Shown here: piece by piece, positions 26,126 through 35,340 of the stretch
Layout: every line of letters starts with the position of its first letter
Position numbering within the stretch: position 1 is the stretch's first letter
Assembly (NCBI GenBank): GCA_029906985.1
Contig: JARYMT010000003.1
Span: forward strand, 16,058-80,057
Origin: Microgenomates group bacterium
GTDB taxonomy: Bacteria; Patescibacteriota; Microgenomatia; UBA1406; GWC2-37-13
Reading direction: 5' to 3'
DNA length: 64,000 nt
Notes under the pieces: model-generated
Seen by the model: only the letters and a program-made list of their open reading frames with translations
Database searches by the model: none
Told to the model about the DNA's origin: nothing
Position numbers and translations under genes: made by a program

Positions 26126-26794
26126 TTAAACCGCTCCTTTGCCAGAAATCATTATCAAAGGAGTTTTTAAAATGATTTTTAAATCCTCAAAAAAAGAAAT
26201 ATTATCAACATATTTGGCATCGATAGCAATTCTTTTATCAAAATTAATTTCTGACCGGCCGGTCACTTGCCACAAACCAGTAATCCCAGGCTTTACCGAA
26301 AGAACTTTTTTCACCAAAGACCGGGTTTGCGGATACTCTTTTTGCTGATTAACTAACTCATCTGGATAATAAGCTCGCGGCCCGACGAGACTCATCTCTC
26401 CTTTAAGTACATTAATTAATTGAGGTATTTCGTCAATTGAATGTTTTCGGAGAAATCTACCTATTTTAGTAATCCTTGGGTCTTTTTTTAATTTATAACT
26501 GCTTTTTTTATATTCTTGGAAAAGTTTTTTAAAACGCTGGTCTGTCCTTAATAAATAATGAGCGTTCACTATCATTGAGCGAAACTTATACATAGTAAAA
26601 AGCTTTCCCTTTTCTCCAACCCGCTTTGGGACATCTGCCAAAATCGGTCCTTGAGAGTCTAATTTAATAGCTAAAGCAGTCAATAAACAAATTGGGAAAA
26701 AAAGAATGAAAAGAACACTCGCTAAAAAAAAATCAAACCATCTTTTTAAGGTGCGATTATATGTTTTTCCAAAAAACAAATTGCCTTGCTTCAT
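26126..26794 (-). CDS. Bacterial sugar transferase (undecaprenyl-phosphate hexose-1-P transferase)
   Basis: A monotopic phosphoglycosyl transferase that starts a lipid-linked glycan. One membrane helix (RWFDFFLASVLFILFFPICLL) precedes the catalytic domain, with KLFTMYKFRSM, the acidic region DPRITKIGRFLRKHSIDEIPQL, NVLKGEMSLVGPR and VKPGITGLWQVTGRS. This is the short WbaP/PglC-type C-terminal form (222 residues), without the polytopic N-terminal part. It is followed by a terminator hairpin. Confidence 0.93.
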   Translation of the reverse strand: MKQGNLFFGKTYNRTLKRWFDFFLASVLFILFFPICLLTALAIKLDSQGPILADVPKRVGEKGKLFTMYKFRSMIVNAHYLLRTDQRFKKLFQEYKKSSYKLKKDPRITKIGRFLRKHSIDEIPQLINVLKGEMSLVGPRAYYPDELVNQQKEYPQTRSLVKKVLSVKPGITGLWQVTGRSEINFDKRIAIDAKYVDNISFFEDLKIILKTPLIMISGKGAV

Positions 26795-26817
26795 AAATTT
26801 TTAAATAATGAAATAGA

Positions 26818-27903
26818 TTAAGTTAATTTTTCGTTTTCTGTCCCTTCAAAGCTTTCTACTAATTTTTTAATTTTGGAGACGGAGCTTTTTTTTGCAATTA
26901 AAATTACATCATTGGTGTTAACTACTATTTGTTCATCTAGGTCGATACCAACAATCAGTTTTTTGTCTTCGTAATTATAAATCAGGCTGTCCCGAACGTG
27001 TTCTAAATAGACCTTGCCACGAATGACATTTTCATAAGCATGAGATTCTAAAGCTTCTTTTAAAGCATCCCAAGCACCGATATCACTCCAACCAAGGTCT
27101 TCAACAATTACCAAAGCATCTTTTTTATCGAGTTTTTCTAAAATCGCATTATCAAAGTTAATACTTTTCATTTGTGGATAAGTTTTAGTCAAAATTTTAT
27201 TATAAGAAGGCTTTCCTAAATATTGGTTAATTTTTTCAGCTTTTTGGTAAATATCAGGGGCCAATTTTTTGAAGGCTTGGTAAATAAACTTGGCTGTGGT
27301 AACAAAATAACCTAAATTCCAAGCGTAGTTACCTGATTTGAAAAATTTTTCCGCTGTTTTTTTATCTGGTTTATAAAGAAAGCCTTTGAATTTAAAAAAA
27401 TTTATTCCACTAATCTTTTTTATTAATCCACCTAAATGGATATAGCCTAAATTAGTACTGGGAAAACGGGCTTTATTGGCTATAAAAATAATTTTTTCCG
27501 GGTTTTTTTTAATATAATCACCACTAATTTTTATAATTTTTTTAAAAAGGGTCACTTCTTTGACTAAATGATCGCTCCATAAAATTACAATGGGTTCTTG
27601 AGGATTATTCTGAAAAAACCTGCCCATTGTAAGAGCAATTGCCGGACCAACATCTTTTTTTTCTGGCTCAAAAATAAAATTTTCCTTAGGCAGTTTAGGT
27701 AATTGATCAACAATCAAATTTTTGTAAGCAATATTGGTTGATATATAAATATCTTTATATTGAAATTCTGGTATAAGCCGCTCAACCGCCAGTTGAAGAG
27801 TTGATTTGTCACCAATAATTTTTTCAAATTGTTTGGGCGATTTTTTTCGAGAAAGTGGCCAAAGTCTTGTCCCTGCCCCTCCTGCAAATATGATTGCTTT
27901 CAT
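26818..27903 (-). CDS. manC: Mannose-1-phosphate guanylyltransferase
   Basis: Makes GDP-mannose from mannose-1-P and GTP for glycan synthesis. The nucleotidyltransferase signature FAGGAGTRLWPLSRKKSPKQF is at the N-terminus, and EDLGWSDIGAWDAL is the conserved mannose-binding region. At 361 residues it is the monofunctional type without the C-terminal isomerase domain. It neighbours mannosyl-type GT4 and sugar transferase genes. Confidence 0.92.
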   Translation of the reverse strand: MKAIIFAGGAGTRLWPLSRKKSPKQFEKIIGDKSTLQLAVERLIPEFQYKDIYISTNIAYKNLIVDQLPKLPKENFIFEPEKKDVGPAIALTMGRFFQNNPQEPIVILWSDHLVKEVTLFKKIIKISGDYIKKNPEKIIFIANKARFPSTNLGYIHLGGLIKKISGINFFKFKGFLYKPDKKTAEKFFKSGNYAWNLGYFVTTAKFIYQAFKKLAPDIYQKAEKINQYLGKPSYNKILTKTYPQMKSINFDNAILEKLDKKDALVIVEDLGWSDIGAWDALKEALESHAYENVIRGKVYLEHVRDSLIYNYEDKKLIVGIDLDEQIVVNTNDVILIAKKSSVSKIKKLVESFEGTENEKLT

Positions 27904-27958
27904 AGATTAATATCAAACAGAAATTGAAAATCCAAAAATCAATTAACAATCACAAATA

Positions 27959-27993
27959 ATAAATAACAAAACTTTTAATAATTTGTTATTTAT
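27959..27993. terminator. AT-rich hairpin at the GT4 gene end
   Basis: A 12-bp inverted repeat (ATAAATAACAAA and its complement, 11-base loop) overlaps the GT4 stop codon. It may end the transcript or insulate manC. The AAATAACAAA core recurs near 60575. Confidence 0.4.
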
Positions 27994-29105
27994 GATTTGG
28001 CGTTTTTCAAAAAATCCAAAAATCTTTTTTTAAATATACTTGTCGCAAAATTTTCGGTATTTTCCCTTCCTGTTTTAACCGTCTGGTATCTTAAATTGTA
28101 TGACATTGTCTTAAATCTTTCAAGAGCTTGAGAAAGAGATTTTTCATTTTGATGGTCAAAGAATATTCCTGTTTTGCCTTCGCTGACAGTTTCCACCGCT
28201 CCCCCCTTCTTAAAGGCAATCACCGGACAGCCGAAGAACTGGGCCTCAAGCGCCACATAACCAAAATCCTCTTCTTGCGGCATAATCAGTGCCTCTGCTT
28301 CTGAATATAATTTGGCTAATTCTTCATTGGTCGCCTTCCCTAAAAACTTAATGTTTTCTCCAGCTATCTGTTTTAATTTTTCTTTCTCTGTTCCTTCTCC
28401 AACAATAATTAAATTCAAGTCTTTACGTTTATTAAAAACATTAACCGCTAAATCAACTTTTTTATAAGGCTCAAGCCGAGAAACAATTAAGTAATATTTA
28501 AATGTCAAGCGTTTTAGGTTAAATTTTGAATGTTGAACTCTTTCCCAATAATATTTATCAAATGGCGGATATAAAACTTCTGCTTCTCTTTTATAATATT
28601 TTTTACAACGGTCGGCCACTGTCTTTGATATGGCAATAATTCTGTCCGGCCTCTGTCCAGCAACAAAATCCCATTTTCTTAGATAATTAAAATACCATGA
28701 ACCTATCCTCTGGATCAGCCGACTTAAATAAAGCTCCGGATAGAGCCAGAGAAATCTTGTCGGGGTTAATAAATAACAGATATGTAATGTCCCGGGTTTG
28801 GTAATGACTGATTTGGCGAATGACGAGCTAACCGAGATGACCAGATTATAGCTATTAAAGTTAAATGACTCAAAAGCAAAGGGATAAAAAGGGAGAGACA
28901 GGGTTCGTCGCCTTCTGATAAACTTTGGTAGTTTTTGGATAAATGACGTTTTGATATTGAGATTTTTTGCCCAAGACGCTTTTTTCTCATCATAATAAGA
29001 AGTATAAAAATCTGCTTGAGGAAATAATTTTGATAATTCAAGAAGTACTCTCTCCACCCCTCCCCATTTATCAATCCAATCATAAACAATGGCTATTTTG
29101 AGCAT
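27990..29105 (-). CDS. Glycosyltransferase family 4 (GT4)
   Basis: A GT-B fold retaining glycosyltransferase. WGGVERVLLELSKLFP is the N-terminal acceptor-side motif. The donor side shows YLIVSRLEPYKKVDLAVNVF, LIIVGEGTEKEKL and the EX7E region EEDFGYVALEAQFFGCPVIA. It resembles WbaZ-like mannosyltransferases. I use the ATG beginning MLKIAIVYDW, because a TATAAT box sits 7 bases upstream; an earlier in-frame start adds only a hydrophobic stretch. Confidence 0.9.
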   Translation of the reverse strand: MLKIAIVYDWIDKWGGVERVLLELSKLFPQADFYTSYYDEKKASWAKNLNIKTSFIQKLPKFIRRRRTLSLPFYPFAFESFNFNSYNLVISVSSSFAKSVITKPGTLHICYLLTPTRFLWLYPELYLSRLIQRIGSWYFNYLRKWDFVAGQRPDRIIAISKTVADRCKKYYKREAEVLYPPFDKYYWERVQHSKFNLKRLTFKYYLIVSRLEPYKKVDLAVNVFNKRKDLNLIIVGEGTEKEKLKQIAGENIKFLGKATNEELAKLYSEAEALIMPQEEDFGYVALEAQFFGCPVIAFKKGGAVETVSEGKTGIFFDHQNEKSLSQALERFKTMSYNLRYQTVKTGRENTENFATSIFKKRFLDFLKNAKS

Positions 29106-29112
29106 AAAGAAG

Positions 29113-29118
29113 ATTATA
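29113..29118 (-). promoter_or_regulatory. -10 box of the GT4 gene
   Basis: TATAAT on the minus strand ends 7 bases before the chosen ATG and supports that start. Confidence 0.5.
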
Positions 29119-29217
29119 TAACAAAATACAATACCATCTATAAAATTAATCAAATGGGACTAATTAAATTTATTTAATATTTATTTAACTGATAAAACTA
29201 ATTTAAGAATAATTAAT

Positions 29218-29964
29218 TTATTTTTTGGCCACTTGACTTATATATCGACAGTAATCACATTTTTCATTAATCGCCGGCAGTGAACCGGTCAGACATTCTT
29301 TTATTTTGAATATTATTGGCTCAACCCAAGAATCATCACCTTTGTAAGTAATTATTAATAATTCAAATTCCAACCTGCCGTCAAAACGAGGACGATTTTT
29401 ACCAGCATTGGCAAAAACAAAGTAGGCAATATCAGAAACTGAAAAACCGCTTTTACGAAAAATCCATTGGTAAACCTCAACTTGTTTTTTATAACTTTGT
29501 TTATATTCATCATCCAAAGAAATAATCTTTGAAGTACTAGTTGATTTATAATCAACAATGTTTAATCTTCCCTTCTCATCTTGCCAAATATCATCGATAA
29601 TTCCGGAAATAATTAAATTAGTTTCTTTATGATAATAAGTTTTTCCTTCAAATTTATTAAAATCATCTCGCCAGATAAATAAATCCGGGTGATTATAAGG
29701 AACGGCTTTAATGTTATATCGGTTCATAAGAGCGTGGGGTTTTTTATCCCGCCGAAGAAGGTCAAATTCTTTTTTAAGCAAAAAATCAACGGTGCTATTT
29801 AAGGGAAAACCTGGCATTCCCGGCCGACTAATTCCTAGTCTTCGATCAAGATAAAAACATCTCGGACACTCCAAAAAAAGATCTATTTTTGATCGACTGA
29901 TCCGAAAGGGTAATTTTGACCTTGGATCAAATAAATGATTTTTTCTTTGATAATTGGATCTCAT
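29218..29964 (-). CDS. PD-(D/E)XK nuclease, Cas4/RecB-like
   Basis: The 248-residue protein has the RecB/Cas4 nuclease order: ISRSKIDLFLECPRCFYLDRR at the N-terminus, the catalytic GIIDDIW (Asp) and LNIVDYKST (Asp, Lys), then QVEVYQW. Two N-terminal cysteines (CPRC) and two C-terminal ones (CDYC) could hold an iron-sulfur cluster, as in Cas4 and AddB. There is no CRISPR array or cas gene in the window, and the gene sits between glycosyltransferase genes. Role unknown, probably DNA repair. Confidence 0.75.
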   Translation of the reverse strand: MRSNYQRKNHLFDPRSKLPFRISRSKIDLFLECPRCFYLDRRLGISRPGMPGFPLNSTVDFLLKKEFDLLRRDKKPHALMNRYNIKAVPYNHPDLFIWRDDFNKFEGKTYYHKETNLIISGIIDDIWQDEKGRLNIVDYKSTSTSKIISLDDEYKQSYKKQVEVYQWIFRKSGFSVSDIAYFVFANAGKNRPRFDGRLEFELLIITYKGDDSWVEPIIFKIKECLTGSLPAINEKCDYCRYISQVAKK

Positions 29965-29969
29965 ATTTT

Positions 29970-31058
29970 TTAAATAATTTTATAAAGTTTGATTATTTCT
30001 TGGGTCATTTTTTTAAAAGAATATCTCGGTAAAATTTTTTGATAATCAAAGGATAAGGGCTTGACTAAAAATTGTTCTATTTTTTTTTGAATATCTTTTT
30101 CATCTAAAGGATCAAGGGCTAAAAATTGATCACCGAGAATTTCATGAAATATTTCAATATCTGAAGCAATAATTGGTAGATTAAAATGTGCTGCTTCGAT
30201 CAAAGGCAAGCCAAAACCTTCGGCTAAAGAAGGATGAATTAATGCCTTAGCGTTTTTGTAAAAGAAAAGCAAATCCTCGATTTTGGGATTCTTGAAGACA
30301 AAGACCTTTTTTCTAAAATCTAATTGATTAATTAATTGAATAATTTTCTGGCAAAAAAAATCTTCCGGACCAATTAATAATAAAAAATTATTTGTTTTAA
30401 TCCTTACATAAGCCTTAATTAGTCTTTCCAAATTTTTGTGAGGATAAAAATTCCCAATATATATAAAAAAGGGGTTTTTGAATTTGGTCGATAAATCTTT
30501 ATTGATATTGGTTTTTTCTAATTCAAAATTAATTCCTTCATAGATGGGAAAAATTTTATCAGTCAGTTTCTTTCCAAAAAGACTTATAATCTGTTTTTTA
30601 ACTGTAAAAGACGGTGTAATAATCGCTTTGGCATTTTTTATTTGAGTAGCAATAACTTTTTTAAAGAAAAAAAATTTCATTTCGTAATAAATACGGTTTT
30701 TAGTTGAGGCTCTGCCGGTTTTAAAAAATAAAGGGGTTAAATCATGAATTGTAGCGATAAACTTTTTCCGGTAAAAAATTGGGTAACTGAAGTAGGTAAA
30801 ATGCATTAGATCGAGCTTGTCTTTTATTAATTCTTGATAAAAGCCAATTTGTTCTTTAATTGTGTGCCAATAAAATGGTACCGGTTTTAAAATAAATTTT
30901 TTTTGATTTAATTTAATTTTTTTTTGATCTTTTTCAAGAACATAAATAATAAATTTATCTTCAGAAGGCTCTTTTTCTAACCAATAAAGAAAATTCCTTA
31001 AATATACTCCTACACCGGTTTGAAAATAAAGTCGAGCGTCAATGCCAATTTTTTTCAT
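29970..31058 (-). CDS. Glycosyltransferase family 4
   Basis: GT-B fold. The N-terminus shows IGIDARLYFQTGVGVYLRNFL, and the middle MHFTYFSYP then FIATIHDLTPLF. The donor domain has FIYIGNFYPHKNLERLIKAY and the EX7E motif HPSLAEGFGLPLIEAAHFNLPIIAS in parts. It probably adds mannose or a related sugar. It overlaps the upstream GT2 gene by 20 bp and is followed by the nuclease gene after 5 bases. Confidence 0.9.
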   Translation of the reverse strand: MKKIGIDARLYFQTGVGVYLRNFLYWLEKEPSEDKFIIYVLEKDQKKIKLNQKKFILKPVPFYWHTIKEQIGFYQELIKDKLDLMHFTYFSYPIFYRKKFIATIHDLTPLFFKTGRASTKNRIYYEMKFFFFKKVIATQIKNAKAIITPSFTVKKQIISLFGKKLTDKIFPIYEGINFELEKTNINKDLSTKFKNPFFIYIGNFYPHKNLERLIKAYVRIKTNNFLLLIGPEDFFCQKIIQLINQLDFRKKVFVFKNPKIEDLLFFYKNAKALIHPSLAEGFGLPLIEAAHFNLPIIASDIEIFHEILGDQFLALDPLDEKDIQKKIEQFLVKPLSFDYQKILPRYSFKKMTQEIIKLYKII

Positions 31059-31935
31059 ACTTTTTTATTTTAAATTCAATCAGGGCATAAACAATTTTGT
31101 TCACCAAAAAACAGTTTCTTTGGTGATAGTGTTTTTGATAAAAAATTTTCATCGCTTGATAAAAATTACGTTTAGTCCTAGCTTTTTCTTGACCATTTCT
31201 TTTAAGTCCACTAGCGTATTTCAAATGAACCACCTGAAATTTAGGGTAATAAAATATTTTAAAACCTAATTTTTTTATTCGGTAGGATAAATCTAAATCC
31301 TCACCATACATAAAAAAATCTTCATCAAATCCACCAACTTTATCAAAAACGTTTTTTTTGATTAAATAAAAGGCACCGCTCGGCGAATCAATTGGATGTG
31401 ATTGATCAATATTTAAGTGTTTTAAATGATAGCCACCGAAGAGACGATTTAAAAAAGGCCAGTTGCCAAAAAATTTTTCCAAACCAGAAAAATAACAGAA
31501 AGAGCGCCATAAAGTTGGAAAACCTCGATGACTAGCCGGATCTAATTGCCCGTTAGACAAAACAATTTTTACAGTCAAAGCGCCGACATCTGAATGTTGG
31601 TCAAGAAAATTAATTAACTCTTGAAAATCAAGTTGATTAATAATAATATCAGAGTTCAAAAAAAGCAAATAATTTCCACTAGCTAGTCTGGCTCCTTGGT
31701 TATTGGCTTTGGAATAACCAAGGTTTTTTTTATTATAAATAGTTTTTATAAAAGAATTTTTTTTTGCTAGCTCTCTAATCATGTTTTTCGAACCGTCTTG
31801 AGAAGCATTATCAACAATAATTATTTCTTTGTCTAGATGTTTGTTTTGTTCAAAAACTTTTAATAAATGGTTAAGACAATTTTGAGTAATTTTTTTGGTG
31901 TTATAAGATAACACAATAACCGATAATTTATTCAT
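31039..31935 (-). CDS. Glycosyltransferase family 2, rhamnosyltransferase-like
   Basis: A GT-A fold inverting enzyme. KLSVIVLSYNTKK starts the domain, EIIIVDNASQDGS holds the nucleotide-binding Asp, and YLLFLNSDI is the DxD position (NSD). Later motifs are GGFDEDFFMYGEDLDLSYR and an HLKYASG tail as in WbbL-like rhamnosyltransferases. It begins the glycan unit 20 bases after rpsI and has its own extended -10 box. Confidence 0.92.
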   Translation of the reverse strand: MNKLSVIVLSYNTKKITQNCLNHLLKVFEQNKHLDKEIIIVDNASQDGSKNMIRELAKKNSFIKTIYNKKNLGYSKANNQGARLASGNYLLFLNSDIIINQLDFQELINFLDQHSDVGALTVKIVLSNGQLDPASHRGFPTLWRSFCYFSGLEKFFGNWPFLNRLFGGYHLKHLNIDQSHPIDSPSGAFYLIKKNVFDKVGGFDEDFFMYGEDLDLSYRIKKLGFKIFYYPKFQVVHLKYASGLKRNGQEKARTKRNFYQAMKIFYQKHYHQRNCFLVNKIVYALIEFKIKKYEKNWH

Positions 31936-31941
31936 AAATTA

Positions 31942-31950
31942 ATTATATCA
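31942..31950 (-). promoter_or_regulatory. Extended -10 promoter of the GT2 gene
   Basis: TGATATAAT on the minus strand ends 6 bases before the ATG. It lies within the 20 bases between rpsI and this gene. Confidence 0.6.
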
Positions 31951-31955
31951 GGAGG

Positions 31956-32411
31956 TTAACGTTTTGGAGATTGTTTGGCTCTTCTAGCTTTACCACCAGT
32001 ACCGACCTTGCGCCGTTCGCGTGTCCTGGCATCCCGGGTAAGCAAACCTTCTTTTTTAAGAATTGGTCGGTAAGTGGCTTTATCTGCTTTTTCTATCGCT
32101 CTTGATAAACCAAGAATTATTGCCTCAAGCTGACCCTTTTTACCACCACCTTTAACTAAAATAGAAATGGCAAATCGATCTTGATTATTAGTCAATTCGA
32201 GTGGTTTTAAAAGAAGTTTTTGCTCAATTAAAGATGGAAAAATTTCTTGATAGGGTTTTTTATTAATAAAAATTTCCCCAACCTTAATTTTAATACCGTT
32301 AACTTCGGCCATTTTTTCTTTGCCACCGATATATAACCTTACTTGGGCAACTGCTTCTTTTCGCCTGCCTAATCCTTGATAATATTTAAGATTTTTAGTT
32401 TTTTTGGCCAT
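31956..32411 (-). CDS. rpsI: 30S ribosomal protein S9
   Basis: Its C-terminal tail reaches the ribosomal P site. YYQGLGRRKEAVAQVRLY and GGGKKGQLEAIILGLSRAI are typical, and the conserved end GGKARRAKQSPKR is present. At 151 residues it is slightly long, with an N-terminal KKTKNL extension. It is the last gene of the supercluster and pairs with rplM as in most bacteria. Confidence 0.96.
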   Translation of the reverse strand: MAKKTKNLKYYQGLGRRKEAVAQVRLYIGGKEKMAEVNGIKIKVGEIFINKKPYQEIFPSLIEQKLLLKPLELTNNQDRFAISILVKGGGKKGQLEAIILGLSRAIEKADKATYRPILKKEGLLTRDARTRERRKVGTGGKARRAKQSPKR

Positions 32412-32425
32412 ATTTTTAAAAATTT

Positions 32426-32881
32426 TTACCTCTTATTTTTTGTCGGAGGCAAATTTTTAAATTTTTCCTGATATGGATGTCTCTCATCGGGAAAAACAAA
32501 TAAACGAGTAAGCCGGGTGTCTCTTAATTTGTTTTTAGGCAACATTCCTGATACGGCATGCCGGATAATTTCTTGAGGTTTTTCCTGAATCATTTTTTCA
32601 AAAAATATCTTTTTTAATCCGCCTGGATAACCAGAATAATAAGTATAAATCTTATTTTTAGATTTTTTACCAGTAACTGCTATTTTTTGAGCATTAATCA
32701 CCACGACATAATCACCCATATCAAGATAGGGGACATAATTAGATTTATGCTTCCCCTGAAGCCAAATAGCTATTTGGGGAACAACTCTTCCTAAAATTTT
32801 TCCTTTGACATCGATTAAATGCCAATCCCGGACAACTTCCTTTTCTTTTATTGGTTTAGTGATAAGATTTAATTTGTTCAT
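32426..32881 (-). CDS. rplM: 50S ribosomal protein L13
   Basis: An early-assembly 23S rRNA-binding protein. WHLIDVKGKILGRVVPQIAIWL and VVVINAQKIAVTGKK match L13, and the HAVSGMLPKNKLRD segment is intact. At 151 residues the length is normal. It follows rplQ by 2 bases and precedes rpsI. Confidence 0.96.
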   Translation of the reverse strand: MNKLNLITKPIKEKEVVRDWHLIDVKGKILGRVVPQIAIWLQGKHKSNYVPYLDMGDYVVVINAQKIAVTGKKSKNKIYTYYSGYPGGLKKIFFEKMIQEKPQEIIRHAVSGMLPKNKLRDTRLTRLFVFPDERHPYQEKFKNLPPTKNKR

Positions 32882-32883
32882 AA

Positions 32884-33315
32884 TTATTTGGCAACCTTTT
32901 CAACTTTTTTATCTTTTTTTGGTTTGGTTCTTTCTGGCTCTTTTTTTTCGATAATAATTGGTTCTGACCAGACAATTTTAGCCATTTTTGCCCCATCTGA
33001 AATTCTGTCGTTTAATTTTATCAGTCGCAGATAGCCACCTGATTTATTAGCTAATGATTGACCTATTTTATTAAATAAATGTTCCACTAATTTTTTATCG
33101 GCTAATTTTCTTAAAAGATAATTTTTGTTTGCCTCGGTCCTTTTTTTTGTTTTTTCGACTAAATGTTCGATAATCGGTTTAATCGCTTTAGCTTTTTTTT
33201 CTGTCGTCGTTAATCGATTATTAATAAAAAAATTTTTTATCAATTGGCGGGCAATCATTTGATTGCTATCTTGACCTTTCTTAAATTTTATTTTTTTTGA
33301 TTGATGGCGCATCAT
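32884..33315 (-). CDS. rplQ: 50S ribosomal protein L17
   Basis: Binds 23S rRNA near the exit tunnel. The start MMRHQSKKIKFKKGQDSNQM parallels the usual MRHRxxxxKLgRxxxHR; the second Met is the likely true first residue. GGYLRLIKLNDRISDGAKMAKI is the conserved C-terminal part. A basic PERTKPKKDKKVEK tail of about 20 residues is extra. It directly follows rpoA, as usual. Confidence 0.92.
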   Translation of the reverse strand: MMRHQSKKIKFKKGQDSNQMIARQLIKNFFINNRLTTTEKKAKAIKPIIEHLVEKTKKRTEANKNYLLRKLADKKLVEHLFNKIGQSLANKSGGYLRLIKLNDRISDGAKMAKIVWSEPIIIEKKEPERTKPKKDKKVEKVAK

Positions 33316-33335
33316 AAAATTAATAAAAACTTCCT

Positions 33336-34262
33336 TTAATGTAATTCTATACCCATTCTTTTTAACTCTTCCTCAATTAAATTAATTGATTTTTTACCTA
33401 ATCCTTTAAAACCAATTAATTTTTCTTTCCCCGCTTTTATCAAATCAGCCACTGTCTCGATATGCTCTCTTAATAAAGAATTGACCACTCTGGAGGGCAA
33501 ATTTAATTCATCGATAATAATATCGTAATATTTTTTCTCTATTTCTTCTTGTTTGGTTTCTTCAAGAGTTTTTTCTGGTTTACTTTCAGGTTTGTCATTG
33601 CCAGATAAAACCCAATTTAAATGTTCGGATAAAATTATAGCCGAATCTCTCAGGGCTTTATCTGGTTTAATTGATCCATCTGTCCAAATTTCAATAATTA
33701 AACGGTCATAATTGGTTTTTCTACCAACCCGGGCTTGTTCTACTTTAAAATTAACTTTTTTTACCGGAGAAAAAAAAGTGTCAACGGCAATAAAATCTGA
33801 TTCTTTCTCTTCTTTTTCTTCAGCGCTTGTATAACCGATTCCTTTTTCTACAATCGCTTCGATGTTCAATTCTGTTTTTTTATCAGTTATTTCTGCTAAA
33901 TAAATGTCTTTATTAACTACCTCTGCTTCGCCTTCAACATCTTTTCCAGTAATTTGTCCCGCCCCCTTTTTTTCTATTTTAACTTTGAATTTTTCGCCTT
34001 CTCCAACTTTAAACCGCAATTGTTTTAAATTAAGAATAATTTCCAAAGCTGATTCTTTTACCCCCTTGATCGTAGAAAACATATGAGGAACGCCATTAAT
34101 TTTAACTTGGGTAATAGCGGCTCCCTCAAGCGAAGAAAGCAGGGTTCTTCGTAAAGCGTTTCCCAAACTATTGGCAAAACTAAATGGTAACGGCTCTAAA
34201 ATAAAACAACCATAATCGGGGGTAAGATCGGTGGTTTTTGTATAAAAATTTGGATGCAACAT
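33336..34262 (-). CDS. rpoA: RNA polymerase alpha subunit
   Basis: Dimerises to start RNA polymerase assembly. The N-terminal domain shows FVLEPLPF-like FILEPLPFSFANSLGNALRR and LSSLEGAAITQVKINGV. The C-terminal helix-hairpin-helix domain is present (LPSRVVNSLLREHIETVADL, then IGFKGLGKKSINLIEEEL), joined by a Lys/Glu linker. At 308 residues the protein is complete. The canonical order rpsD-rpoA-rplQ is kept. Confidence 0.97.
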   Translation of the reverse strand: MLHPNFYTKTTDLTPDYGCFILEPLPFSFANSLGNALRRTLLSSLEGAAITQVKINGVPHMFSTIKGVKESALEIILNLKQLRFKVGEGEKFKVKIEKKGAGQITGKDVEGEAEVVNKDIYLAEITDKKTELNIEAIVEKGIGYTSAEEKEEKESDFIAVDTFFSPVKKVNFKVEQARVGRKTNYDRLIIEIWTDGSIKPDKALRDSAIILSEHLNWVLSGNDKPESKPEKTLEETKQEEIEKKYYDIIIDELNLPSRVVNSLLREHIETVADLIKAGKEKLIGFKGLGKKSINLIEEELKRMGIELH

Positions 34263-34282
34263 AATATTTTTTTAACTTTTAA

Positions 34283-34903
34283 TTAACGGGAATAATATTC
34301 AATAACGTCCCTTATATTAATTTGTTTTTCAATATCTTTTTGATCGGGTAAACTAATTACTTTTCCAATTAAACCTTTTTTTTCCAACCAACGAGGTATA
34401 ATGATATTTTTATTATTTAAATGACTTTCAATATAGGGAATTTTTGTTACCATTTGACTAGCAAAAGAAACTACATCACCAATTTTTACTTGATAAGAAG
34501 GGATGCTAATTTTTTTATCGTTAACTTTAATATGACCATGGCTAATTAACTGACGGGCGGCAGCTCTGGTTGGTGCCAAGGCTAAACGATAAACAACATT
34601 ATCTAACCGCCTTTCTAAAAATTGAAATAAATATAAGGCTGTATTGCCTTTTTTTATAACCGCTTGCTGAAAGTATTTTTTTAATTGTTTTTCAGTTAAA
34701 CCGAAAAGAAATCTTAATTTTTGTTTTTCTCTTAATTGCTTACCTCTTTCAGAATATTTTCGGTGAGCTTTGATTCCGTGTTGACCAGGTAAAATATTGA
34801 TTTTTTTCAAAAGAGCAGCGTGAGCCTTTGTCCCGGGTGTCTTCAACCCGAGATCAAGACCTTCTCTTCTGGCAATTTTGTTTCTGGGTCCTCGATATCT
34901 CAT
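34283..34903 (-). CDS. rpsD: 30S ribosomal protein S4
   Basis: A primary 16S rRNA-binding protein. The S4 RNA-binding domain is clear at ERRLDNVVYRLALAPTRAAA and RQLISHGHIKVNDKKI. The N-terminus MRYRGPRNKIARREGLDLGL is typical; no cysteine zinc cluster is present. At 206 residues the length is normal. Confidence 0.97.
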   Translation of the reverse strand: MRYRGPRNKIARREGLDLGLKTPGTKAHAALLKKINILPGQHGIKAHRKYSERGKQLREKQKLRFLFGLTEKQLKKYFQQAVIKKGNTALYLFQFLERRLDNVVYRLALAPTRAAARQLISHGHIKVNDKKISIPSYQVKIGDVVSFASQMVTKIPYIESHLNNKNIIIPRWLEKKGLIGKVISLPDQKDIEKQINIRDVIEYYSR

Positions 34904-34925
34904 TTTGATATAAAAATAAAATAAT

Positions 34926-35306
34926 TTATACCCTCCTTAATTTTGGCGGTCTAACTCCGTTATGAGGGATGGGTGTGATATCAACTATCTTTTCGACATC
35001 TAGATCTGAATTTTTAATCGCCCTTAATGCGGCTTCCCGCCCGGGTCCAATTCCTTTAACAAAAATATTTGCCTTGGTTAAACCATAATTATTAATTGCT
35101 TTTTTTATTGTCGCTTCAACCGTGGTTGTCGCTGCATAGGGAGTAGATTTTCTTGTTCCGGAAAAACCATACATTCCTGTTGAACCAACAACAATTGGTT
35201 GTCCTTTTTCGTCGGTAATGGTAATTAATGTGTTGTTAAAGGTGGCAACGATATAAATTCTACCGTTTTCGACAATTCTTGACTTTTTTTTAATATTTTT
35301 TTTCAT
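34926..35306 (-). CDS. rpsK: 30S ribosomal protein S11
   Basis: A platform protein of the 30S subunit. GRIYIVATFNNTLITITDEKG, FSGTRKSTPYAATTTVE and the C-terminal ITPIPHNGVRPPKLRRV are conserved. At 126 residues the length is normal. It lies between rpsM and rpsD. No Shine-Dalgarno is visible; the start is preceded by an A/T-only stretch. Confidence 0.97.
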   Translation of the reverse strand: MKKNIKKKSRIVENGRIYIVATFNNTLITITDEKGQPIVVGSTGMYGFSGTRKSTPYAATTTVEATIKKAINNYGLTKANIFVKGIGPGREAALRAIKNSDLDVEKIVDITPIPHNGVRPPKLRRV

Positions 35307-35340
35307 ATTTTTTTAATTTTTTTGTCAATAATTTATATGA

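Noticed and set aside
29218-29964. Possible remnant CRISPR-Cas locus because of the Cas4-like gene
   Set aside because: There are no direct repeats with spacers and no other cas gene anywhere in the window.
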